Shown: in pieces, positions 34,267 to 42,538 of the stretch
Numbering within the stretch: the first letter of the stretch is position 1
Layout of the letters: each line of letters opens with the position of its first letter
Assembly: GCA_024401695.1 (NCBI GenBank)
Contig: JAKSKN010000001.1
Span: 124,001-188,000, forward strand
Reading direction: 5' to 3'
From: Bacteroidales bacterium
Lineage (GTDB): Bacteria; Bacteroidota; Bacteroidia; Bacteroidales; UBA932
DNA length: 64,000 nt
Notes under the pieces: generated by a model
The model's database searches: none
Seen by the model: only the letters and a program-made list of their open reading frames with translations
What the model was told of the DNA's origin: nothing
Made by a program: the position numbers and the translations under genes

Positions 34267-34407
34267 TATCTTTGCAGCAAATCGTGAGAGTGGATGGGCT
34301 TACGATGAAAGCGCGAAGTCCCGCACACGTTGCTCTGGCTCATGAAGCAATTCCGCTCACGTGGGCAAATTTACAGGCAGTCTCAATTCGAGGCTGCCTT
34401 GCTTTTA
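34267..34407 (+). ncRNA. Possible small transcript with promoter and terminator
   Basis: A TATCTTTG -7 box (34267-34274) is followed about 100 nt later by a terminator-like hairpin: AGGCAG then TCTC (34375-34384) pairs with GAGG then CTGCCT (34390-34399) and is followed by TGCTTTTATT. An ORF starting ATGAAAGCGCG (34305) reads through the hairpin, so a short peptide is possible, but the compact layout fits a small RNA. Nothing more specific can be claimed. Confidence 0.4.
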
Positions 34408-34410
34408 TTA

Positions 34411-35029
34411 TTACCGGCTCAATGGCAGTGATGCAGTATTGCACCTTTGTAACACATCTGCAACATCCTCCGGAACATCATACTCACCCGGGTACTGCCT
34501 TGCGAAATCCAGAAACTCCTCGTAAGAAGGAATCGGGAGCTGATAGACATCCGGCTCCTCTGCATACCCCACCAGAAATATCCACGGCACGCCCATCACA
34601 TCCGCAGCCCGCTGGATCACTCGGAGATCCTTGCTGTAGATTCTGTATTTCATCATTGCCCGCACCTTCTCTGCCATAGGGTCATAAGGGAAAAACATCG
34701 TCCCTCCGCGAGAAGCATTCAAATCATCCCCTTCCCTCATTTCAATCCCATATCCCCTCTGTTCCCCTGGCCTCCGCAACGCCATCATACTCAGTCGTGG
34801 CAAAGAATGCCGCAACCAACGGACTGTTCGTCAGTATTTCCATCTCCAGCCGTTCAGCCTCAGTCCATTCTTTTCGGAAGACATTCGGTTTACAAACCGG
34901 ATGGAACTCAGGGCAATGGCTCTTCTTCATTCCGTGTTTCTGTAACGATATGTAGAAATGCTTCAGTTGCAGCTTCATCAAACTTACCCTTGCCTTGGGA
35001 TTCTCTTTTTTCCCCTCATCCAATTCCAT
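34411..35029 (-). pseudogene. Hypothetical gene split by a frameshift
   Basis: The 5' frame from 35029 gives 95 residues (MELDEGKKENPKARVSLMKL ... LVAAFFATTEYDGVAEARGT) ending in TGA at 34742. A second frame beginning upstream (GYGIEMREGDDLNASRGGTM) continues to 34411 for about 115 residues with good protein character (SKDLRVIQRAADVMGVPWIF). The frame change lies close to 34755, near AGGGGATATGGG. I recognise neither half. Either a frameshifted pseudogene or two overlapping genes. Confidence 0.55.
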
Positions 35030-35251
35030 CTCTATAGGCGACAGACCTGCATGACGGAAAGAGATCTTACCATCTGCCTATTAGATTTACACTCATATTG
35101 GTGTTTTATTTAGCTGCAACTATCACTTATTGACATATTGCAGACAGATTAAACATTGTTTTTCGCTCGCAAAATAACACATTTTTCTGCAAAATGGCAA
35201 TTAAAACGAATTCCTTAACTCCCTAATTCCATACACCATAGCTTGATTTCC

Positions 35252-35275
35252 AATTGTGGCGAATTCGCCATAATT
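35252..35275. repeat. 24-bp near-perfect palindrome
   Basis: Core TGGCGAATTCGCCA (35257-35270) is extended by AATT on both sides with one mismatch. It lies in the 343-bp gap 35030-35372, which otherwise contains no gene I can support. Could be an operator or a hairpin after wbuC. Confidence 0.5.
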
Positions 35276-35372
35276 AAAATTCGAGTCGTTCATCGGTCAT
35301 TGAAAAATAATCGTCTCTGTTTGGCCAATCCAATATCGGCACCTCCACACTATACTTGACGAACGAAAGCAA

Positions 35373-35822
35373 CTACACCTCAATCATATCCTCCTCCCCC
35401 AGCGGCTCGTACTTACCGTCCTTGCATTCAAGAATCACGGTAGGTTCGAGGACGTTGATGCCGTGCCACTGGCCGACGGGGATGCTGAGTCCCTGCACCT
35501 CTCCTCCAGCTTCCAGCAACACCCGAGAAGTCTCACGAAGCACACGCTTACGACAAAGATCCATACAGTGTGAATCGCCGTCCCAAACACTTTCAGATTC
35601 CTCCTCATAGAAAACCTCCTCCATCTTACCACGAAGCAGAACCAACACTTCCGTGGTCTTTGTGTGGCGATGAATCGGCAACACAGTTCCAGGAAGCAGC
35701 GCGTTCAGCATTCTTTGTGAAGAATCCTCCGGGGACGTCCGCAGGTCATAATTCATCCTCAAGCGAGGGCTGGCAGCCGCCTGCTCCAGAAGATTATCCA
35801 ATAAAGATTTATTTATCTCCAT
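35373..35822 (-). CDS. wbuC: WbuC-family cupin metalloprotein
   Basis: A 149-residue cupin. Features are RMLNALLPGTVLPIHRHTKTTEVLVLLRG (His metal ligands) and VGQWHGINVLEPTVILECKDGKY. WbuC genes accompany O-antigen/capsule loci in many bacteria; the reaction is not established. It lies 9 bp downstream of the WecA-type gene and is last in the minus-strand locus. A fragment of a second copy survives at about 46.1 kb. Confidence 0.88.
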   Translation of the reverse strand: MEINKSLLDNLLEQAAASPRLRMNYDLRTSPEDSSQRMLNALLPGTVLPIHRHTKTTEVLVLLRGKMEEVFYEEESESVWDGDSHCMDLCRKRVLRETSRVLLEAGGEVQGLSIPVGQWHGINVLEPTVILECKDGKYEPLGEEDMIEV

Positions 35823-35831
35823 ACCCCAAAA

Positions 35832-36905
35832 TCACTTTTTAAGCGAGGCCAGATACTCCTCGTGAAGGTGGTAGTATTTCTTCATAAAGAGCAGGTACAC
35901 AACCGCCAGCACCACCAGCGCAGCGGCCAGATAAATCCAATGGCTGGCCACGATACCGATACCCCAAGCCGAAGCCATAAGCGGGCAGATGAACACAAAG
36001 CCCAGCGATACGACCAACTGCACGCCCATATAAATCAGAGCCACCACGGGGTGCGACATTCCCAACTCATTCGACATCAGCTGATACATGTGCTTGCGGT
36101 GCGCATCGCCAAGGTGCTCGCGCAGCATAATTCGGTGGCAGATGGTAAGGCAGCCGTCAACGCCATATACCAGCAGCAGCACGAGCCAGGTAACATCGCC
36201 CGTCCTGGCAATCAGCATTCCGATGGAAAAGAGCAATATATATGCTATCCCAACGGAGCCAACATCACCTGCAAAACACTTCGCCTTGCCCTTCCCTCTG
36301 AAATTGAAGAAGCTGAACACCAATACTGCCAAAATGATCACAATAATCAACGACTCCGAAATAAACCCACCCGTCATTGCGGGCTCGGCCCGCAATCCAT
36401 TCACCACCATCAGCGGCACCAGTACAGAGAGCGAATAACCGGCAGTAATGCCATTGATGCCATCCATAAAATTATAGATGTCAGCAGCCCCCACAAACAC
36501 AATCAGTGCCGCAACGAAGACCAAGCCCTTCACTATCAGGCCACAATCGCCCATCACCGACAGGCCGTCCACCAGACATACCTGCCAAAGCACAAGCCCC
36601 ATCGCCACGAACTGCGCCACAAGCCGCACGCTGTCCGGCAGCGAATGCACATCGTCCACGAACGACACAGCCGCAATCAGCGTCACTCCAGCTAGTGCCC
36701 ACGGATATTGAAAGCCGAAAAGCGCACTCCAAATCCATAGTCCAAGCAGGAAAATAATTCCGCCCCCACGGAGCACAATCGTGCTATGCGACGACCGCTC
36801 ATTGGGCTTGTCGATGATATTGAACCTGTCCGCAATGCGGAAATACAGCAGCTCCAGCGCAAGGAGTAGCACTAAAATTATTGCATAGGTAATGTATACG
36901 TTCAT
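35832..36905 (-). CDS. Polyprenyl-phosphate sugar-1-phosphate transferase (WecA/MraY-like)
   Basis: A 357-residue polytopic membrane enzyme, about 10-11 helices. FNIIDKPNERSSHSTIVLRGGGIIF, FVDDVHSLPDSVRL and NFMDGINGITAGYS are the conserved cytoplasmic acidic loops that bind UDP-sugar and Mg. It starts glycan assembly by linking a sugar phosphate (GlcNAc, FucNAc or QuiNAc) to undecaprenyl phosphate. An extra loop of about 12 residues (NGLRAEPAMTGG) is coded by a REP-like DNA repeat. With the epimerase at 52 kb it likely makes the first sugar of the unit. Confidence 0.88.
   Translation of the reverse strand: MNVYITYAIILVLLLALELLYFRIADRFNIIDKPNERSSHSTIVLRGGGIIFLLGLWIWSALFGFQYPWALAGVTLIAAVSFVDDVHSLPDSVRLVAQFVAMGLVLWQVCLVDGLSVMGDCGLIVKGLVFVAALIVFVGAADIYNFMDGINGITAGYSLSVLVPLMVVNGLRAEPAMTGGFISESLIIVIILAVLVFSFFNFRGKGKAKCFAGDVGSVGIAYILLFSIGMLIARTGDVTWLVLLLVYGVDGCLTICHRIMLREHLGDAHRKHMYQLMSNELGMSHPVVALIYMGVQLVVSLGFVFICPLMASAWGIGIVASHWIYLAAALVVLAVVYLLFMKKYYHLHEEYLASLKK
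36370..36398. repeat. REP-like palindrome inside the WecA-type coding sequence
   Basis: ATTGCGGGC-TCG-GCCCGCAAT (36376-36396) plus CCCGTC on the left; it shares the 15-base GCCCGCAATGACGGG (in the opposite orientation) with the element at 31345-31409. It is in frame and adds about 10 residues. Confidence 0.8.
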
Positions 36906-36933
36906 CTTTTAAAAATGTAAGGAATATGCAAAT

Positions 36934-37353
36934 TTAATCTATCTTTTTTATATAGCAGTTCGTCTCCTTCCTCTCGAACCCCATCTTCTGATATAGTGCA
37001 TTGGCCGCCTCCCTCTTTGGATTACTCGTCAGATGGATACAATCCACGCTCATTCTTGCCGCTTCTTCCAGAAGATGTTCCATCAATCTTCGTCCCAATC
37101 CTTTGCCTCTCATATTTGAGGATACCACTACCGATTCAATTGTTGCATCCGTGCTGAATGGCTGATGGAAGATGCACAGGCTTGCGCAAGCGACTATCTT
37201 GCCCTCCTCACGGATTACGTACAAGTGGCTGTTCGGGTCTGCAAGCATACGCTCCAGAGATTCGCGAGTGAAGACAATGTTGCTGGAGAGTTCCTGCATT
37301 AGGGATGCAAGGTCGGTGAAATCGGTATCGGTATATGTGTGGAGTTCGGGCAT
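36934..37353 (-). CDS. GNAT-family N-acetyltransferase
   Basis: A 139-residue GNAT protein: acetyl-CoA motif VVVSSNMRGKGLGRRLMEHLL and the C-terminal ALYQKMGF. The substrate is unknown. It stands alone between the polysaccharide start gene and the DUF1848 gene, 16 bp from the latter on the same strand. Confidence 0.85.
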   Translation of the reverse strand: MPELHTYTDTDFTDLASLMQELSSNIVFTRESLERMLADPNSHLYVIREEGKIVACASLCIFHQPFSTDATIESVVVSSNMRGKGLGRRLMEHLLEEAARMSVDCIHLTSNPKREAANALYQKMGFERKETNCYIKKID

Positions 37354-37369
37354 TGTTAGATGTTATTCC

Positions 37370-38725
37370 TTATAGTTTTGAATCGTTTATTTTCAAATTA
37401 TCTTTATAGAAGCGTTTCTGAAGGAAATGCTGAACTTCGTGCACATACACAAGATGCGCCTTAATAATCAAATCTTTGAAAGTGTTTTTTCTTTCGTCGA
37501 AACAACGTTCAAAAGCATTCATATAGTATGAATAATCCGTACTATGAGAAGGGACCTCGTCGCCTGGGAAAACTATTGATGCAGCAATAATAGGATCATA
37601 ATAAACCCATCGGTCTTCAATACCATCTATAGCCACAGGCATTAATTCTGTTATGGGAACACCTTTCTCAACTCCAACCAACCTTACAGACTGACCATCG
37701 ATTGATAATATCTTATACAGATTAATACCATACCCATGATAATCACAAGATTTCTTATATTCTTCCGGATTTTTCAGTTTTACAATATCTCCAGTCTTAA
37801 ACGGTTCAGGTAACTTGATAAAGGAAAACAGTTTCCTATCTGATACTTTATCCATTTCGCTCAGTTGCCCTATCAGTAAAGGAGAATGAGGGTCATGAGA
37901 CATCCTGTTTTTTCTTACCACACCATCTCTAAAGTTTGCATAGCAATATTTGCAGCCATGAGTACAAGTATTATACTCTCCAATGTCAATACTCTGAACA
38001 CATCCACACTCTTGCCTTTGGTTGGAATCTTTGCTTACTACCAACTTCGCCCCTATCAAATCTTCTATCAGCACATTATCAATACACTTTCCGTGCTTTA
38101 TTCCGATTGTTTCTAATGCAATCTCCTCGGCACAGGTCTGTATGGTTATCCCGTATTTATTTGCAATCAAGTACATCTTTGAAGATAGCTCAAACATTTC
38201 TTCCGTTGAAGGTTCTCTCGCTTCGGTATCCTTCAAATTATTTTGAGTTTTCTTGTATAGATCAACGAAACTTATAACGCAAGTATTGGTGTAACCTTTG
38301 AGCCTTTTGGCAATCTCTTCGAAATAGTGAATATGATAATCCACATCCATTTGAGAGGTTAGTAAAATCGGATCGTATCTCCATATTACTCTTTTTGCAC
38401 CAATTTTACTTGACAGCTCTCTAAATGTATTGATAATTCCTTCTTTCTTCGGAACACCAACTTCAAAAAACTTGTCGTATGCATTGATGGTGAATTGAAA
38501 ATAGTACATATAATCTTTCAATTCATCCAATCGCTGAAGCATTGGTTTCGGGTTTTTGCTCCAAAATACTATGCAATCTATCACTTCAGGTGAGAGCACA
38601 ATCTTGCTTACCTGATGAATGTTCATCGGGTTTCTCACATATACAAAGCCCTCCTTCAATCGATTGAAAAACCAATCGCTATAAAAGGCCGGAATATCGG
38701 TACGTCTGCTAACACTCAGTATCAT
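37370..38725 (-). CDS. DUF1848 protein with long C-terminal extension
   Basis: The first about 300 of 451 residues match DUF1848: MILSVSRRTDIPAFYSDWF, VFWSKNPKPM, VIWRYDPILL and the Cys cluster C240-x-C242 ... CTHGCKYC (254-261), a C-x3-C-x2-C site as in radical SAM enzymes. Residues about 300-451 are an added domain (LPEPFKTGDIVKLKN, FPGDEVPSH) not usual for the family; it may bind the partner. Function is unknown. The ATG overlaps the stop of the Cys-rich protein (4 bp), so both are translationally coupled. Confidence 0.75.
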   Translation of the reverse strand: MILSVSRRTDIPAFYSDWFFNRLKEGFVYVRNPMNIHQVSKIVLSPEVIDCIVFWSKNPKPMLQRLDELKDYMYYFQFTINAYDKFFEVGVPKKEGIINTFRELSSKIGAKRVIWRYDPILLTSQMDVDYHIHYFEEIAKRLKGYTNTCVISFVDLYKKTQNNLKDTEAREPSTEEMFELSSKMYLIANKYGITIQTCAEEIALETIGIKHGKCIDNVLIEDLIGAKLVVSKDSNQRQECGCVQSIDIGEYNTCTHGCKYCYANFRDGVVRKNRMSHDPHSPLLIGQLSEMDKVSDRKLFSFIKLPEPFKTGDIVKLKNPEEYKKSCDYHGYGINLYKILSIDGQSVRLVGVEKGVPITELMPVAIDGIEDRWVYYDPIIAASIVFPGDEVPSHSTDYSYYMNAFERCFDERKNTFKDLIIKAHLVYVHEVQHFLQKRFYKDNLKINDSKL

Positions 38726-39597
38726 TGAACTCTGATAATTGTTTGAATACTATTTACTTCACTGAAAGGAGCATATCTGTTGACAATTGAAGCATTATTC
38801 ATCCGAAATTTCTGACGAGGAATAATCTGCCCATACTGTCCAATAAAATTATTGAGGCCAGAATATTGCCATGCGAGAATACCACAGTTAATTCCGGAAT
38901 GATTAAGCGCATTCAACAAATCACGAGAAGCTCCTACAGAGATTTTCAGATATATGTCATTTACCATAATATATCGCACGTGTTTCTGTTCAATAAATGT
39001 AACTAGATTATCCAAAAAAACATTGAAAGCCACCGGATTAAACTTCTTCATATCGGACAACATATAGTTGAGAACGATCACATCCACTCTTTCTTGGCAA
39101 TCAGCATAATGGGCAAAAACATCTTCACAATACGTCTCAACGTCAGCATTTGGAAAGAACGTTACAACTTGCTGCATCAATGAATCCCACCATACACGTT
39201 CTGTATCAAATCCTCTAAAATGGTACATAGAATCAGGCTTCCCCATTGACCGCCATTGCAAAAGAGAACCGAATAATTCTGTACAAGGGCCACATCCAAT
39301 AGATGCGATGAAAATATCTTCAAATTGAGACAAAGAAGCTTGTTCTCTTTGAAATTCATAAAAAATCTCTGCTCCAAAACGATACCCATGCTTAAGGGTG
39401 TAACAATATACCATCTTTTCACAGTTGTAGTGGATTGTAGTGTTCCAATAATGATGTACTCGTTGAATGCATGAATAGCAGTCTTGCTGCTGCCCTTGGC
39501 AATAATTGGCATTGGTACAAGCATTCCCACATTGACAAGGGGAACTGCTACTATACATCTGGTCGCACCAGTTCAGGTATTCTTCAAGTTCTTTCAT
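38722..39597 (-). CDS. Cys-rich methyltransferase-like protein
   Basis: A 291-residue protein with seven Cys in the first 45 residues (C11, C21, C23, C27, C33, C40, C43), likely a zinc or Fe-S site. FIASIGCGPCTELFG (97-110) followed by FRGFDTERVWW and VDVIVLNYMLSDM gives the pattern of a class I SAM-binding Rossmann fold with the motif I Gly-rich loop and an acidic residue at the end of strand 2. I do not recognise the family. It lies 106 bp downstream of qatD and is coupled to the DUF1848 gene. Confidence 0.55.
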   Translation of the reverse strand: MKELEEYLNWCDQMYSSSSPCQCGNACTNANYCQGQQQDCYSCIQRVHHYWNTTIHYNCEKMVYCYTLKHGYRFGAEIFYEFQREQASLSQFEDIFIASIGCGPCTELFGSLLQWRSMGKPDSMYHFRGFDTERVWWDSLMQQVVTFFPNADVETYCEDVFAHYADCQERVDVIVLNYMLSDMKKFNPVAFNVFLDNLVTFIEQKHVRYIMVNDIYLKISVGASRDLLNALNHSGINCGILAWQYSGLNNFIGQYGQIIPRQKFRMNNASIVNRYAPFSEVNSIQTIIRVQ

Positions 39598-39703
39598 ATT
39601 GGGTAATTATCTAATCCTTCATATATCTTCTGCAACGACTTTTGAATACAGGTATCTTCCAAATTCGTCAGTGAGTTGAATCTTGTCGTTGTGTATAACC
39701 GAA

Positions 39704-40378
39704 TTATATCTTATTTATCAATGCATTAAAATTGTCATTGATTACTTTTGAGCCGATATAATCGTAAACCTTTTTGAGATTGTTTTTTCTGTTATATGGT
39801 GCATCTGTCTCAGCAAGTATTCTATTTCGGGGGATAGCTGAGATGATTTTCCTTCCATTCTCAGATAAAGTCATCGCCTCATTAACAGAAAAATAATATC
39901 CTTCTCTTGCAATGTGAGGAATGAGAGAAATAGGACCTGAATACCAATGAAATATCGCGTTCTTAATTTCGTACTCACATAATAACGTGAGAAGTTCCTT
40001 TTCTGCCCTTCTAGAATGAATACTCATCATCTTATTTTTGCCACGTAGCGCCGATAAAATAGTTCTTATCGATGAAATTTGGATTTCTTTTGAGCCGACA
40101 TAATCTCTTGAAAAATCCAATCCAATTTCTCCTATGTATGAAGTTCGATCAATCAAGTCAATGAAACGTTGAAGTTCATTTTGATTGTCCGCAGCCAACT
40201 GAGGATGAAAGCCTAAAGCCAATCTAACATGTTTGTAATTTCGAGTATGCGCAAAACCCATCTCAAAATGACTTGGTAGGTTTGTCATTCCAATGACATA
40301 ATCCCCACGGAGCTCAACTTCCCGAATATACTTTTCAGGAGAAGGCATCATATCAAAATGACAATGTGTATCAACCAT
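39704..40378 (-). CDS. qatD: QatD, TatD-like metal-dependent hydrolase
   Basis: ATG at 40378 overlaps the qatC stop (TGATG); a TTG 9 bp upstream is less likely. The 224-residue protein has TatD-type motifs VDTHCHFD, GEIGLDF, MSIHSRRAEKEL, FHWYSG and AETDAPY, binding two metals. In the Qat anti-phage system it is one of four essential parts; the target is not settled. Gap to the next gene is 106 bp. Confidence 0.85.
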   Translation of the reverse strand: MVDTHCHFDMMPSPEKYIREVELRGDYVIGMTNLPSHFEMGFAHTRNYKHVRLALGFHPQLAADNQNELQRFIDLIDRTSYIGEIGLDFSRDYVGSKEIQISSIRTILSALRGKNKMMSIHSRRAEKELLTLLCEYEIKNAIFHWYSGPISLIPHIAREGYYFSVNEAMTLSENGRKIISAIPRNRILAETDAPYNRKNNLKKVYDYIGSKVINDNFNALINKI

Positions 40379-41715
40379 CAACTCCAACCTAAATAACTAA
40401 GGATAGTCTCATTATTATCATCTCTTATCATTGCAGATAACTCTTCTCTCGTTCTGACAACCAAATCAGCGTATTCATCCAAATCATCAAAACAACTCAT
40501 ACCCGCAATTCGTAGTTCTCTCTTGATATCGTCACGCGTTAAATCCTTTTTCAAGAACTCAAGCATCGCAAAAAAGTCTTCAGCAACCTTATAGCCTTTT
40601 CTATCGTATAATGTCATGAATCTATTTCCGTATGTGGTATTATCACATTCGCCAATCATAGCCGCTTTTCTATACATACAAGGCATACAATGTCCACAAT
40701 GAGAAGCATTGTGATTATCGTACATAAATTGGTGCATGTTACGTTTCCCACAGGAATTGGATTCTGAAACAATTTTTAGCATATACGCTTTATCCGCACA
40801 ATTCCGAACCATCTCCCCTTTTGTCATCTTCTCATAAGGATTCTCAATTTCTATTCTCAGGCCAAGACTCTTAAGTATTTCTCTATACCTTTTGAGAAAA
40901 ACAGGATGTGTTGTGCGAGTGCTGCACGATGCTCGTCTTGACCGAGATAATGGATAATTTAAAGAAACTGATCCATTTTCCGGAACAACAATCTTGCATC
41001 CAGAATAAGATGCAACAATAAGTGCAATCGAAAGAAACATAAATGAGCGAGATCTACATGATAATTCATTCGACATTGCAGGGCATATCAAAACAGCAGG
41101 CATAGAACAGAATCTTCCTGAGAATTGCTGACTAAACAATTTCTTTAGTCTATTCTGATCAGACTGAGGACCTGGCATACTACTATCATAATGAGAAGCC
41201 AAAAACAACTTTCCATTTGGGTTATTTGTCATATAATCAATCGCCCCAATCAACGAATCCATTCCACCAGAGAACAAGTTCACTTGAGTTATTCCATCAA
41301 AACAGGTGGAAGGTTTATATTTTTCATAACGAACAGAAGCATCACCAATAAAATCCAAACACCAATAATCACCTGTCAAGAATGACAACATGGCATTAAT
41401 ATCGTTCCGTAAGGGTTGTAATGAATGCCATTCCGGAATGGCAATATCCACCTCAAACTCGCGAGACCATCCATCAATCGAATAAACCGAACGATCAACA
41501 GCTCGATCAATCGCATATACAATAGCCGAAAGATATAATAGGCTAAAGGAAATAGACGGGGCTTTCTCCCAGAAGAAAGCCATAGGGTGCAATTGTACAA
41601 CAGCCTTTGTGGCAAATTTGTTTCCCTTGACATCTTCAAATGTCAAACCAATAAAGAGACGGGTATCTCCTTGGCTGAACTTTCTTGTTGTGTATTTCGT
41701 CGTTTTAATCTTCAT
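40378..41715 (-). CDS. qatC: QatC, QueC-like PP-loop enzyme
   Basis: I use the ATG at 41715, which overlaps qatB by 11 bp and leaves 445 residues; an upstream ATG at 41832 would run through qatB for over 100 bp. Motifs: PP-loop LFSGGMDSLIG (149-154 the core) and the zinc motif HCGHCMPC near 340. QueC makes 7-cyano-7-deazaguanine; the QatC branch belongs to defence and has been proposed to act on a protein. The 140-residue N-terminal region is specific to this branch. Confidence 0.85.
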   Translation of the reverse strand: MKIKTTKYTTRKFSQGDTRLFIGLTFEDVKGNKFATKAVVQLHPMAFFWEKAPSISFSLLYLSAIVYAIDRAVDRSVYSIDGWSREFEVDIAIPEWHSLQPLRNDINAMLSFLTGDYWCLDFIGDASVRYEKYKPSTCFDGITQVNLFSGGMDSLIGAIDYMTNNPNGKLFLASHYDSSMPGPQSDQNRLKKLFSQQFSGRFCSMPAVLICPAMSNELSCRSRSFMFLSIALIVASYSGCKIVVPENGSVSLNYPLSRSRRASCSTRTTHPVFLKRYREILKSLGLRIEIENPYEKMTKGEMVRNCADKAYMLKIVSESNSCGKRNMHQFMYDNHNASHCGHCMPCMYRKAAMIGECDNTTYGNRFMTLYDRKGYKVAEDFFAMLEFLKKDLTRDDIKRELRIAGMSCFDDLDEYADLVVRTREELSAMIRDDNNETILSYLGWS

Positions 41716-42532
41716 TGCCTTGAAGTATAAAAAGAATCCTGTTAAACTCCCCCTTAATGAATGCATTTCCTTCTGGTTTGCCCCAATCAATTGATTCCAC
41801 GCTTCTCCCCGATCGTCCAGTCCGTATGTCATCCATAATTTGATCCTTTATCTCGTTCATTGCATTTTTCATTGCCACCGAACCTCTTTCGTACTCCAGT
41901 TTTTCCTCAAAATTCTGGGAAAGGTGGCTAAAGATGTACATGCCAAAGAACATATCAATCATATCTTTGAGTTCATCACCAGAAACAATTGTCCTCATCA
42001 TTTCGTCAAGATTCTCTATATCATCACCAACTCTTTCTTCAATACTATCAAGGATTGCCTCTAATGCTTCATTTGCAGCAGTTTCATCAAGTCCAACAAC
42101 ATCTGCTTCACAATATTGCTTTATAATGTCTAATATTTCATGGCAGCTCAAGCCAGATAATGAGGTGAATCCTCGATTTCGCAGCCAATCCAAGAGACCG
42201 TTGCTTGCTATTTCGTTGAAAATTAAAGCGAAACCGCCCGCCACAAAAATACCTGAATGACCAATGGCTCTAGACCTACCATTGCTAATACTATGTCTTC
42301 CCCCTCCAGCTCTCACCAGATTTCTGACAGCATGATGATAACCAGTTGTTATTCTTTTTCCTAACATGCTCTGTCTTTTTGCAATATTAGAAGGAGAAAC
42401 GCCCGGAGGAGGATTATCATTTAACTGGTTAGATTCATCAACATCTTTTGTCACACCAGTGACTGCAGAGGAAGATTTTCCCCAATTAGGTTCTCCTTTG
42501 ACTGTTGGCGTATGTCTATGTGATGTTCCCAT
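41705..42532 (-). CDS. qatB: QatB, Qat system protein of unknown activity
   Basis: A 275-residue protein of helical appearance. The N-terminus MGTSHRHTPTVKGEPNWG is disordered and Gly-2 starts the mature chain if Met is removed; other QatB proteins open with a similar MGTS. I recognise it mostly by position: second gene of an A-B-C-D set, between the KAP ATPase and QueC-like gene. QatA stop is 6 bp upstream. Confidence 0.8.
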   Translation of the reverse strand: MGTSHRHTPTVKGEPNWGKSSSAVTGVTKDVDESNQLNDNPPPGVSPSNIAKRQSMLGKRITTGYHHAVRNLVRAGGGRHSISNGRSRAIGHSGIFVAGGFALIFNEIASNGLLDWLRNRGFTSLSGLSCHEILDIIKQYCEADVVGLDETAANEALEAILDSIEERVGDDIENLDEMMRTIVSGDELKDMIDMFFGMYIFSHLSQNFEEKLEYERGSVAMKNAMNEIKDQIMDDIRTGRSGRSVESIDWGKPEGNAFIKGEFNRILFILQGNED

Positions 42533-42538
42533 AACTTA

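Noticed and set aside
39598-39703. Small gene between qatD and the Cys-rich protein gene
   Set aside because: Two short open frames exist, but neither has a plausible start or family resemblance.
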